A DNA stretch of 64,000 nucleotides from Bacteroidota bacterium (GTDB taxonomy: Bacteria > Bacteroidota > Bacteroidia > Bacteroidales > F082): positions 25,796 through 89,795 of the forward strand of contig JAERTF010000164.1 in NCBI GenBank assembly GCA_016845105.1. The letters run 5' to 3'. Positions 8,343 through 16,494 of this stretch are shown here, piece after piece (the stretch's first letter is position 1; each line of letters starts with the position of its first letter). Under the pieces are notes generated by a model that was not told the DNA's origin, did no database searches, and saw only the letters and a list, made by a program, of their open reading frames with translations. A program made the position numbers and the translations under genes.

Positions 8343-8993
8343 ATGTCCCTACTTTTCAAAAACGTAAAGCAACTGATATTTGATATTGATCAGTTTATCG
8401 AGACAGTGGAACAAGGTGTACTAGTTTTCAAGGAGGGTGTTGTTAATTATATTGAAGGAGAGAAAACAAGTTTTTCAGATAAAATTCAGCAAATAGATAA
8501 ACTGGAAGCGGATGCTGATAAATTGCAACGAAAAATTGATGATAAGTTTTACCGTTATTCCATATTACCTCAAAATGTTGGTGATATTGAAGAAATGTTA
8601 GATAAGCTGGATGAAATAATAGATATTTCAAAAGATAATCTATATCAGTTTGAGGCTGAATTACCGTTTATTCCCAAGGAGCTAAAAAGTGAATTTATCA
8701 GGTTAACCGAAATATCAACCGAAGCCGCTCTGGCTGTTTTCCCGGCATCCCGAAGTTTTTTCAGGGAACCCTTAAAGGTAAAAGATATGCTTTCGAAAGT
8801 TTACTTTTATGAAAGGGAAACAGATAAAATTGCAATAAATATTAAGCGTAAACTATTTCATGAAATGAATGATCTTAGATTAAGCCAGAAAATGCACTTA
8901 AGATATTTCACATTACATATCGAAACTGTTTCAGATAAAGCAGAAACTTTGGCTGATTTACTTTCTATATTAGCATTGAAAATGAGTATATGA
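8343..8993 (+). CDS. DUF47 (TIGR00153) PhoU-like protein, partner of PiT transporter
   Basis: 216 residues, mostly helical, with the size and layout of DUF47/TIGR00153 proteins, which are distant PhoU relatives. The acidic helix IDKLEADADKLQRKIDDKFY (residues ~49-68) fits the PhoU-type E/D-rich metal-binding helices. Such genes commonly sit directly before a low-affinity PiT phosphate transporter, and here the stop overlaps the next start by four bases (ATGA), indicating translational coupling. The likely role is to regulate phosphate flux through that transporter from the cytosolic face; this is family knowledge, not shown by the sequence. Confidence 0.85.
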   Translation: MSLLFKNVKQLIFDIDQFIETVEQGVLVFKEGVVNYIEGEKTSFSDKIQQIDKLEADADKLQRKIDDKFYRYSILPQNVGDIEEMLDKLDEIIDISKDNLYQFEAELPFIPKELKSEFIRLTEISTEAALAVFPASRSFFREPLKVKDMLSKVYFYERETDKIAINIKRKLFHEMNDLRLSQKMHLRYFTLHIETVSDKAETLADLLSILALKMSI

Positions 8994-10840
8994 TAATCCT
9001 TTTTTTTCTATCCAGTGGTTTATTCCTAGGTTGGTCCTTGGGTGCCAATGATGCTTCCAATATTTTTGGAACAGCTGTAGGCTCACGTATGCTTCGTTTT
9101 AAAACTGCAGCTATTGTGGCCAGTATTTTTGTTATACTAGGAGCTGTAATACAAGGTGCAGGAGCAAATCACACATTGGGCAAATTAGGAAGTGTTAATA
9201 CTATTGCAGCAGCATTTACTGTGGCACTTTCTGCAGCACTTACAGTTTATTGGATGACAAGAATGAGTCTTCCTGTATCCACATCTCAAGCAATAGTGGG
9301 TGCAATAATTGGATGGAACTTTTACACAAACAACCCAACTGATTTAAGTGTTCTATCTAAAATTGTATCTACATGGATTAGCGGTCCGATATTGGGAGGA
9401 ATTTTTGCCGTTTTACTGTTTATGCTTGTCAGGCTAATCTTTAGAAAGTCGAGGATTCATTTACTTTTTAAAGACTCAATGGTAAGACTTGGTCTGCTGG
9501 TTGTTGGAGCATTTGGTGCCTATAGTCTTGGGGCAAATAACATAGCCAATGTAATGGGTGTTTTCACCGGTGCAATAAACTTACCACCAATTGATTTTGG
9601 TCTCTTTGTATTAGATAGCACTCAGCAACTATTTTTTGTTGGTGGTGTAGCCATAGCCATAGGTATTATTACATATTCTAGACATGTAATGGAAACCGTT
9701 GGAAATACGTTAATGCCGCTTACACCAGATGCCGCAATTGTTGTGGTTCTTGCTCAGGCACTGGTTCTATTCATATTTTCATCACAGGGATTATCAGACG
9801 CTATGCAATCAATTGGTTTGCCAGGAATTCCTCTAGTTCCTGTGTCCAGCTCGCAAATTGTTATTGGTTCTATTATCGGCATAGGTCTATATAAAGGAGG
9901 TAAAGAGATAAAATATAATATACTAGGAAGTATTAGTCTTGGTTGGATTGCAACACCAATGGTTGCAGGTGTACTAACGTTCTTTATGTTATTTTTTGTC
10001 AATAATGTTTTTAAACAAGATGTTGGAGGTGACAGGTCCCTAGTGGTAGTAGATGATTTAAAGATTGAAATGGGGAAAAGTGATAATCTGCAAAATAATA
10101 ATGCAGATATTATAATTGAAACGAGGCCCATTACGATTGACACATTAAATAGTTCAATAATTGTAGGTAGTACAGGTAATCCTATATACGAAAACAACTC
10201 AATTAAAACAGAATTGGTAATACTTGTTTTAATCCTAATTATATCACTTATAGTATTATCATACTTTCTATACTCGTATCTTAAGAAAGATAAAAACAAA
10301 CTTCTGCATATTAAAGAGTTAGAGGATAAATATCATCATAAAGTTAAAATACTTGAAGAAAGTCTAGCCAACAGAATAATTGAACAAGATGATCTTGATA
10401 AAGAACTAAAATTTCGTCAAAGTGAAATGATTACAATGGCTATGAGTATTATTCGCAAGAATGAATTTCTTGATAATCTAAAAAATGAAGTCATTAAGAT
10501 CAAGACAGGAATTATAGATCAGGAAATCAGATTAAAGTTGAATAAACTATCATTAATGATAACTCAGGATCTTTCAATCGACAGAGATCGAGAAAAATTT
10601 CAGATGCATATCAATGAGCAAAACAGTAATTTTATTCATCAGCTTGAAGAATCTTTTCCCTCAATGACAGATAATGAAAAACGATTGGCTTCAATGCTTA
10701 GGCTAAATCTATCCTCCAAGGAAATTGCATCAATATTAAATATATCTCCTAAAAGCGTTGAGATGAATCGATACAGACTACGTAAAAAATTAAAAGTAGA
10801 TCCGAAAGTAAATTTAACAGATTTTATCAGAGATTTCTAG
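8990..10840 (+). CDS. PiT phosphate transporter fused to membrane-anchored coiled coil and LuxR-type HTH
   Basis: 616 residues in one unbroken frame. Residues 1-~340 are a PiT/PHO4 permease: GWSLGANDASNIFGTAVGS near the start and the matching repeat SLGANNIANVMGV near 180, plus P-V-S-T/S-S-Q motifs. A polar stretch of ~65 residues follows, then a single membrane helix (about 407-430), a long coiled coil (about 435-540), and a C-terminal LuxR/GerE-like HTH (about 555-600: TDNEKRLASMLRLNLSSKEI, then ASILNISPKSVEMNRYRLRK). The tail resembles that of Bacteroidota one-component membrane regulators in which a sensor replaces the permease. Normal PiT proteins stop before this. It may report phosphate transport to transcription (inference). 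Confidence 0.85.
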   Translation: MIILFFLSSGLFLGWSLGANDASNIFGTAVGSRMLRFKTAAIVASIFVILGAVIQGAGANHTLGKLGSVNTIAAAFTVALSAALTVYWMTRMSLPVSTSQAIVGAIIGWNFYTNNPTDLSVLSKIVSTWISGPILGGIFAVLLFMLVRLIFRKSRIHLLFKDSMVRLGLLVVGAFGAYSLGANNIANVMGVFTGAINLPPIDFGLFVLDSTQQLFFVGGVAIAIGIITYSRHVMETVGNTLMPLTPDAAIVVVLAQALVLFIFSSQGLSDAMQSIGLPGIPLVPVSSSQIVIGSIIGIGLYKGGKEIKYNILGSISLGWIATPMVAGVLTFFMLFFVNNVFKQDVGGDRSLVVVDDLKIEMGKSDNLQNNNADIIIETRPITIDTLNSSIIVGSTGNPIYENNSIKTELVILVLILIISLIVLSYFLYSYLKKDKNKLLHIKELEDKYHHKVKILEESLANRIIEQDDLDKELKFRQSEMITMAMSIIRKNEFLDNLKNEVIKIKTGIIDQEIRLKLNKLSLMITQDLSIDRDREKFQMHINEQNSNFIHQLEESFPSMTDNEKRLASMLRLNLSSKEIASILNISPKSVEMNRYRLRKKLKVDPKVNLTDFIRDF

Positions 10841-11091
10841 TTGTTATTTGCCCTGAGAATTCATTTTCCTAAAACTATACATTAATAATTAACCACCATG
10901 TTTAAAGCCTCTAAAAATCACTCTTACCATATTAAATTACTGTTTAACTGTGTATTAATGGTGTTTGAGTGTTTGTGTTTACTAAATGTAGGGTATATGT
11001 AGAGGCATTATTAATGTCTCAAATTTGTTATTGATGTTATTTAGCAATTGGAAATTATAAATGATTCGTTTAATAATCAAAAGCAATTAAT

Positions 11092-12714
11092 ATGAAGAAA
11101 AGTTATTACTGTAAGCTTACACTATTGGGATTAATTATGTTATTTCTGTTTAGTGGAAATGCTTATTCGCAAGTAGAAAATACTGTAACAGGAAAAGTTT
11201 TTCCGGCCGGTATGCAAACACCAATGAGAGATGTTAGTGTAGGAATTCAAGGTGACCCTTCATCCATGGTTCTTACCGATGGAAATGGGTTTTTCAGCTT
11301 AACCGTAAAGGAATTTCCTGTTGACATTATTTTCATTAAAGACACATATGAAAAGCAAGTTGTAAATGTTAAAAAAGCCAGTGACATTACTGTTTATATG
11401 TCAGTAGCGGGAAAAGCAGTAAATGACTATGGACAAGAAGTTGGAATTAGAGTTAAGCTAAATCCTGAATCCAGAGATGGTATTCTGATGTTCTCATCAA
11501 CTGATAACAGGTTTAGATATTGGTTTGATAATCGTGTGTATTTTGATGGTGCTGTATATTTAGGAGATAATACATACCAAGGTGTTGAACACAAAATTGG
11601 AAATGGCGTAAATATTCGCCGTATGAGATTTGCCATGAAAGCTATTATATATGGTAACTGGGGTGGTGAAATTGATTTTGATTTTGGAAATAACGAAGTA
11701 GATATTAAAGATGCGTATATCAGATATATCGGTAAAAACTGGCAACTTAAAGCTGGTAACTTCAGAGAGCCAATGTCAATGGAAACAATGACAACATCAA
11801 GGTACATTACGTTTTTGGAAAGACCCATGGCTACTGAACAAGCTCCTTCACGTCATCTTGGTATAGCGTACAAAACATTTACTAATCATTTGTTTTTTGA
11901 AGTTGGAGTTTTTTCTAGTAAAATTGCCAATGATTTGATCAGAGATCAGAACAAAAGTAACGGAACTAATGCTGGTTGGTCTGTAACAGGTCGTTTAGCA
12001 TATGCACCTATTAAAAAAGATAGAATGGTGCTTCACTTTGGAGTATCAGGATCTTATAGAACACCCAAAATTCAAGAACTTGGTGACCCAATAAACAGCT
12101 TTAGATATGGTGAAAATGCTGAAACAGAAATCAATCGTAAGAAATATATTGATACCGACTGGGTACCATATTGTAAAACAAAAACTATTTATGGTTTAGA
12201 ATTTGCTTACGCAGTAAAAAACTTCCGTGTCCAAAGTGAATATCTTAGAACTGATATCACAAGAGATGCCGATAAAGTACCAACTGGTGAAGATAAGTTT
12301 TCAATGGGAGGATTCTATGTTATGGGTGCATGGTTAATTAATAATGCTGACTATTATTATAATATGGCAGATGCTGAGTTTTCACAAATTGATTTTCAAG
12401 ATAACAAGAAAGGCGCTTTTGAGTTTGCATTAAGATACTCCTTTATGGATGCAAATACTTTTAAGGATGGTGTAGATATACCATATATGCCAGGTGGTTC
12501 AGGTGAAAGTTACACAGTAGGAGTTAGTTATTACTTCAACTACAATGTGAAGTTTATGCTAAACTACGCATACCTAAATCACGATCGTTGGGCTGACGGA
12601 AAAGGTAAGTACAAAACCTATGATATAGATGATAATGGAAATGATATAACTCCTGCGGGAAAAGGAGGAATTGATTTTAGCACTATCCAGGCGCGACTTT
12701 TAATTGCATTTTAA
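11092..12714 (+). CDS. Phosphate-selective porin O/P family outer-membrane protein with N-terminal carboxypeptidase-regulatory-like domain
   Basis: 540 residues. A signal peptide ends near NAYSQ (residue 26). Residues ~30-105 form a CarboxypepD-regulatory-like beta sandwich (TVTGKVFPAG ... VLTDGNGFFSL), common on TonB receptors in this phylum. Residues ~115-540 are an OprP/OprO-type barrel: RRMRFAMKAIIYGNWGGEID, WQLKAGNFREPMSMETMTTS and a C-terminal strand ending in LLIAF. OprP-type porins pass phosphate or polyphosphate; the specificity of this one is inferred from the family and from PiT and Na/Pi genes around it. It heads a tight operon running to 21217. The 251-base gap before it could hold a promoter but I see no strong one. 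Confidence 0.85.
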   Translation: MKKSYYCKLTLLGLIMLFLFSGNAYSQVENTVTGKVFPAGMQTPMRDVSVGIQGDPSSMVLTDGNGFFSLTVKEFPVDIIFIKDTYEKQVVNVKKASDITVYMSVAGKAVNDYGQEVGIRVKLNPESRDGILMFSSTDNRFRYWFDNRVYFDGAVYLGDNTYQGVEHKIGNGVNIRRMRFAMKAIIYGNWGGEIDFDFGNNEVDIKDAYIRYIGKNWQLKAGNFREPMSMETMTTSRYITFLERPMATEQAPSRHLGIAYKTFTNHLFFEVGVFSSKIANDLIRDQNKSNGTNAGWSVTGRLAYAPIKKDRMVLHFGVSGSYRTPKIQELGDPINSFRYGENAETEINRKKYIDTDWVPYCKTKTIYGLEFAYAVKNFRVQSEYLRTDITRDADKVPTGEDKFSMGGFYVMGAWLINNADYYYNMADAEFSQIDFQDNKKGAFEFALRYSFMDANTFKDGVDIPYMPGGSGESYTVGVSYYFNYNVKFMLNYAYLNHDRWADGKGKYKTYDIDDNGNDITPAGKGGIDFSTIQARLLIAF

Positions 12715-12745
12715 TTTAGATGAGTAAACCATAAAAAATAGAAAA

Positions 12746-13831
12746 ATGAAAAAATATATTTTAATAAGCATAATTGCTGCTCTGTTTTTCTCAGGTTGTG
12801 TAAAGGATGAACAACCTGCACCGCTTCCACCACCTGCAGAAGAATATGAGAGTATTGTTATAAATGAGCTAATCACAAAAGATCTAAGTGATCCGTATTT
12901 TGTTGACGGATTAGGTGAAGGTGCCGATTGGATCGAATTATATAACAAAGGAACAAAAGCTGTAAATGTTGCAGGAATGTGGGTTACAGATAACCCTGGA
13001 GTAGAAGATGATTATAATCGTATTCCTGATTCGGATGCTAATTTCACAACCATCCCACCTAAGGGTTTTTTGGTAATGATTTGTGGTGCAAAAGATTCTG
13101 AAGGCAATAAGATTGAAACAGGTATTGCAGATGGAAAAGTATTTATTGAAATGGGGTTAAGTTCATCTGGTGATCATTATGCTGCAATATACACCCCTGA
13201 AAAAGTGGAAATTGATAAGACTGATGATTTCAATGGTCTTGAAGATGGAAAATCATTTGGGCGCACTGTAGATGCAGGAGATACTTGGTCAACTTTAACA
13301 AATAAAACACCTGGAGAACCAAATGACGGTACTGTTCCTGTAGCCGGTTCACTTGTAATTAATGAATTTATGTGTAGTAATGATACCACATACATTCCTG
13401 ATGGTGGTCCTGATGATTATCCAGATTGGATCGAAATCTACAACACAGGAGATACTCCTCTTGATATTGGTGGCTGGTATGTTACTGATGATATGGCCGA
13501 TCCTATTCAATACCAGATACCATCAAATATTCCAGATCAAACTGTAATACCAGCACATGGTTACCTAATACTAAAATGCAACGGAGTAGGTGAAGGATTA
13601 AACACAAACTTTAAACTAGGTAGTGGTGGTGATGATATAGGTCTTTCCAAAGATGGTGTAACATTTGACGATTCAGTTTCATATGGATCAGCCACAGGTG
13701 GCGGCACTGAAGTTCCAAATCCAGAGACTGATATGTCAACAGGAAGAGATATTGATGGTAGTTTTGTTTGGGTGGTATTTGATCCAAATACAGAGTTTCC
13801 ACCAACTCCAGGAACATCAAACGGAAATTAG
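12746..13831 (+). CDS. Surface lipoprotein with two lamin-tail domains
   Basis: 361 residues. Lipobox FFSGC puts the lipidated Cys at residue 18, followed by VKDEQ, an acidic tail compatible with surface export in Bacteroidota. Two lamin-tail domains follow, at about 35-190 (GADWIELYN) and 195-355 (PDWIEIYN). No T9SS domain is present. It lies 31 bases after the porin gene and 29 bases before the next lipoprotein gene. Bacterial LTDs occur with secreted nucleases and phosphoesterases, so a role in holding a phosphorylated substrate near the porin is possible but unproven. A short proline-rich linker separates lipid anchor and domain. Confidence 0.8.
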   Translation: MKKYILISIIAALFFSGCVKDEQPAPLPPPAEEYESIVINELITKDLSDPYFVDGLGEGADWIELYNKGTKAVNVAGMWVTDNPGVEDDYNRIPDSDANFTTIPPKGFLVMICGAKDSEGNKIETGIADGKVFIEMGLSSSGDHYAAIYTPEKVEIDKTDDFNGLEDGKSFGRTVDAGDTWSTLTNKTPGEPNDGTVPVAGSLVINEFMCSNDTTYIPDGGPDDYPDWIEIYNTGDTPLDIGGWYVTDDMADPIQYQIPSNIPDQTVIPAHGYLILKCNGVGEGLNTNFKLGSGGDDIGLSKDGVTFDDSVSYGSATGGGTEVPNPETDMSTGRDIDGSFVWVVFDPNTEFPPTPGTSNGN

Positions 13832-13860
13832 AAATAAGTTATTCAAAATAGAAGTTAACA

Positions 13861-14622
13861 ATGAAAAGGTTCTCATTCATCACATTTGTTTTATTACTTA
13901 CATTTTCATGTAGTAAGGATACAACCACAGTGCCGGTGAATGAGAACCTAATCGGAGCTCTTGAATTAATCAATACTAATAAGGTTGACGTTCCAGAGCC
14001 ATCCGGTCTTACATTTGGGCCTGATAAAAAAACATTACTTACTGTTAGTGATCATACAAATCAGATTTATGAGCTAACGTTGCAGGGTGAAGTAATTCGA
14101 ATATTGGATTATGTTGGTAAAGATTTGGAAGGCATTTCATATAACCCATATGAGCACCTAATCGTAGTTGCAGAAGAAGCAGACCGGGATATTACACTTG
14201 TTGATTACGAAACAGGTAACAAAATTGAAACATATAATATTGAAATTCCATTTGGCTCTCCTAATAGTGGACTGGAAGGTGTTTCATACAATAACAATAG
14301 CCGATTATACTATATTTTGAACGAAACTAACCCTGATCTAATGGTGATCTGGAGTCCTGAATATGGAATAATCAGTGAAATTAAGTTAAATTTTGCTTCT
14401 GACTATTCGGGAATCTACATTGATGATAAACGATCTGCTATTTGGATGGTTAGTGATCAGTCAAAAGGTTTATACAAATGTAATTACAATGCTGAAGTTC
14501 AAATCACATATTATCTGGATGAATTAAAATATGAAGGTATTGTTGTGGTTGATGATATTATCTATTTGATTAATGATGCAACCGGAAGATTAAATATTTA
14601 CAAAATAAAGAAAGAAATATAG
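13861..14622 (+). CDS. SdiA-regulated-like beta-propeller lipoprotein
   Basis: 253 residues. The lipobox gives Cys17 (TFSC). The rest reads as a six-bladed propeller of the SdiA-regulated family: PSGLTFGPDKKTLLTVSDHT near 40, KDLEGISYN, SGLEGVSYN and LKYEGIVVVDD. Proteins of this fold bear some likeness to phytase-like esterase propellers; whether this one is catalytic cannot be told. It sits in the operon between the lamin-tail lipoprotein and the CYTH-like genes, with its stop two bases before the next start. Periplasmic or surface location is predicted. Confidence 0.8.
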   Translation: MKRFSFITFVLLLTFSCSKDTTTVPVNENLIGALELINTNKVDVPEPSGLTFGPDKKTLLTVSDHTNQIYELTLQGEVIRILDYVGKDLEGISYNPYEHLIVVAEEADRDITLVDYETGNKIETYNIEIPFGSPNSGLEGVSYNNNSRLYYILNETNPDLMVIWSPEYGIISEIKLNFASDYSGIYIDDKRSAIWMVSDQSKGLYKCNYNAEVQITYYLDELKYEGIVVVDDIIYLINDATGRLNIYKIKKEI

Positions 14623-14624
14623 CC

Positions 14625-15254
14625 ATGGTAACTACAATAATTCCAAGATATGAATTCAGGATTTTTGGAAATAATCTTGACCCTGTTATTCAGAATATAA
14701 CAAAGCTCTCTAGAAAAGAGATGACACGGAAAATGGATTCTGTTTATTTACTTACACCATGGAAAAGAAGGAATAATATTAAGATTAGAGAAGGAGTAAT
14801 GGATATTAAAGTTCTTGAGCAGGAGTTTGAGAAACTACAACAATGGAGCCCTTTTCTGGTGGGTGAATTCCCAATGAAATCTGAAGTAATTAAAACCACA
14901 GTATTTCCTGCACTAGGTGTTGAAAGCCCGGTATTTGAAAGAAAAGAATATACTTTAAAAGAATTCATCGATGAAGTGGTTTCCATTGATCCTGACTTGT
15001 CTGTTGCATATGTTTGGAAAACCAGACATGCCTACACCATCGCTGATTGTATTACAGAAATTGCAGAAATAAAAGTAAATGGAACTAGTGTAAAAACAAT
15101 TTGTATTGAGTCGGAGGATCCAAATAATGTTATTGAAGCAAAAAAAATACTAGGCATTGCCGAATCAACTGAAAATGTAAACTATCCACTGGCGCTCAAG
15201 CGTTTTATGGGTTTGACAAAATTACCAGATCATTGGAATACTATAAATTTTTAA
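14625..15254 (+). CDS. Divergent CYTH-like protein, copy 1
   Basis: 209 residues with no signal peptide, so cytosolic. It is a clear paralogue of the next gene: both share a start motif PR[YF]EFR-FG, a KIR-G-MDIK motif near residue 60, W-P---GEFP near 83, and a C-terminal ESEDPNN-type strand-helix ending in a leucine/isoleucine-glycine turn. The order (N-terminal E-F-R, then basic strand, then a final V-E-x-E-like strand and helix) resembles the CYTH/triphosphate tunnel fold, but the standard ExExK is reduced to EFR. That, plus a canonical CYTH gene two genes on, makes a CYTH relative likely. Catalysis is uncertain. It is tightly coupled to the upstream gene. Confidence 0.6.
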   Translation: MVTTIIPRYEFRIFGNNLDPVIQNITKLSRKEMTRKMDSVYLLTPWKRRNNIKIREGVMDIKVLEQEFEKLQQWSPFLVGEFPMKSEVIKTTVFPALGVESPVFERKEYTLKEFIDEVVSIDPDLSVAYVWKTRHAYTIADCITEIAEIKVNGTSVKTICIESEDPNNVIEAKKILGIAESTENVNYPLALKRFMGLTKLPDHWNTINF

Positions 15255-15272
15255 AAAGAAAGAAACAACTAG

Positions 15273-15914
15273 ATGACTAAAGATAAAATGAAAATTGGAG
15301 AAATTTCCAAGCCCAGATTCGAATTTAGAACCTTTGGGAGGGATTTCACAGATGTTGCATATTTAATGACAAGACTATCTGTTCCGGTACCAGAAAAAGT
15401 ATGGGAAAGAACCTCAGAAGAAACATATATCATTTCTAAAACAAATAATGTTAATAATACTAAAATCCGTGATGGTAAAATGGATATTAAAACATTCGTT
15501 CAGGAAGTAGATGGGCTTGAACAATGGAATCCTCTTATGAAAGGTGAATTTCCAATTAAGGCTGAGGTATTGGAGAAAGAAGTATTTCCTGCATTTATGG
15601 TTGACATGCCATCCCTTAATAAAGAAACTTATACACTTGAAGAGTTTATGGATATGGTTAAATCAAATCCTAATTTACAAGCCATTACAATTGAAAAAGA
15701 AAGGTTTGGATATATGATAAACAATACCATTTGTGAATATGCCAATGTATGGATAAATGGAGCAATGGTAGTTACTGTAAATTCCGAATCCACCGAATTA
15801 GATGATATAAAAAAGACTATAACTGACCTTGGTTTAATTGGTGTTGAGAATATCAACTACCTTCAAGCTGCCAAGAGAGTTACGGGTATGATTGATAAAA
15901 AACTAGCTAATTAA
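15273..15914 (+). CDS. Divergent CYTH-like protein, copy 2
   Basis: 213 residues, cytosolic, tandem paralogue of the preceding gene, 18 bases downstream. Shared marks are PRFEFRTFG (about residue 14), TKIRDGKMDIK (about 65), EQWNPLMKGEFPIKAEV (about 85-101), and VNSESTELDDIKKTITDLGL towards the end. The internal EYANVWINGAMVVTV strand corresponds to the AEIEL strand in the canonical CYTH proteins. The start at 15273 (MTKDKM) could also be the Met at residue 6. A heteromeric or divided-tunnel enzyme with copy 1 is possible, but this is inference. A 102-base gap follows before the canonical CYTH gene. Confidence 0.6.
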   Translation: MTKDKMKIGEISKPRFEFRTFGRDFTDVAYLMTRLSVPVPEKVWERTSEETYIISKTNNVNNTKIRDGKMDIKTFVQEVDGLEQWNPLMKGEFPIKAEVLEKEVFPAFMVDMPSLNKETYTLEEFMDMVKSNPNLQAITIEKERFGYMINNTICEYANVWINGAMVVTVNSESTELDDIKKTITDLGLIGVENINYLQAAKRVTGMIDKKLAN

Positions 15915-16016
15915 TAATGTTGAAATGACTAACTGCTGATATGATTAAATATAAGATTAAAAATCCATTCAGCCATTTCAGTATTTTAACATTGTAGCAT
16001 TTAATCATTAAAAGAT

Positions 16017-16487
16017 ATGGCACAAGAAATTGAAAAGAAGTTTTTGGTATCCGGCAACTTTAAAACCCAGATAACCAGAGAAACAAGAATAACACAAGGA
16101 TATCTATCATCAATACCTGAAAGAACAGTTAGGGCACGTATAAAAGGTGATAAGGGCTTTTTAACCATAAAGGGTATTGGAAACGCATCAGGTGCAAGCC
16201 GTTATGAATGGGAAAGAGAAATTCCTGTTACTGAAGCAAAAGAACTATTGGAAATCTGTGAACCGGGCGTTATCGACAAAACAAGATTTATTGTACCTGA
16301 AGCCTCAGGTTTGAAGTTTGAAGTTGATGAATTTTATGGTGATAACGAGGGTTTAACAGTGGCAGAAATTGAGCTTCCTACTGAAGACCACCCTTTTAAT
16401 AAACCCAATTGGTTGGGTGAGGAGGTAACAGGAGATAGTAGGTTCTACAATTCGATGCTAATGAAAAATCCATTTAAAAACTGGTAG
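16017..16487 (+). CDS. CYTH domain protein (probable inorganic triphosphatase)
   Basis: 156 residues, the size of a single CYTH domain. The N-terminal EIEKKFLV carries the ExExK metal-binding signature. ERTVRARIKGDKGFLTIKG (about 39-57), YEWEREIP and EVDEFYGDNEGLTVAEIELP (about 104-123) supply the acidic and basic residues lining the triphosphate tunnel. Members hydrolyse tripolyphosphate, thiamine triphosphate or related compounds using Mg or Mn. It precedes the TctC-TctB fusion by seven bases, so it is expressed with a transporter. A close paralogue is at 24205. Confidence 0.9.
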   Translation: MAQEIEKKFLVSGNFKTQITRETRITQGYLSSIPERTVRARIKGDKGFLTIKGIGNASGASRYEWEREIPVTEAKELLEICEPGVIDKTRFIVPEASGLKFEVDEFYGDNEGLTVAEIELPTEDHPFNKPNWLGEEVTGDSRFYNSMLMKNPFKNW

Positions 16488-16494
16488 CCGAATA

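Noticed and set aside
9754-10299. 181-codon open frame on the minus strand inside the PiT gene
   Set aside because: Antisense shadow of a well-supported gene with clear PiT motifs; no start signal and no recognisable domain.
11427-11828. 133-codon open frame on the minus strand inside the porin gene
   Set aside because: Antisense to a well-supported porin; low-complexity, serine/proline-rich translation and no promoter.
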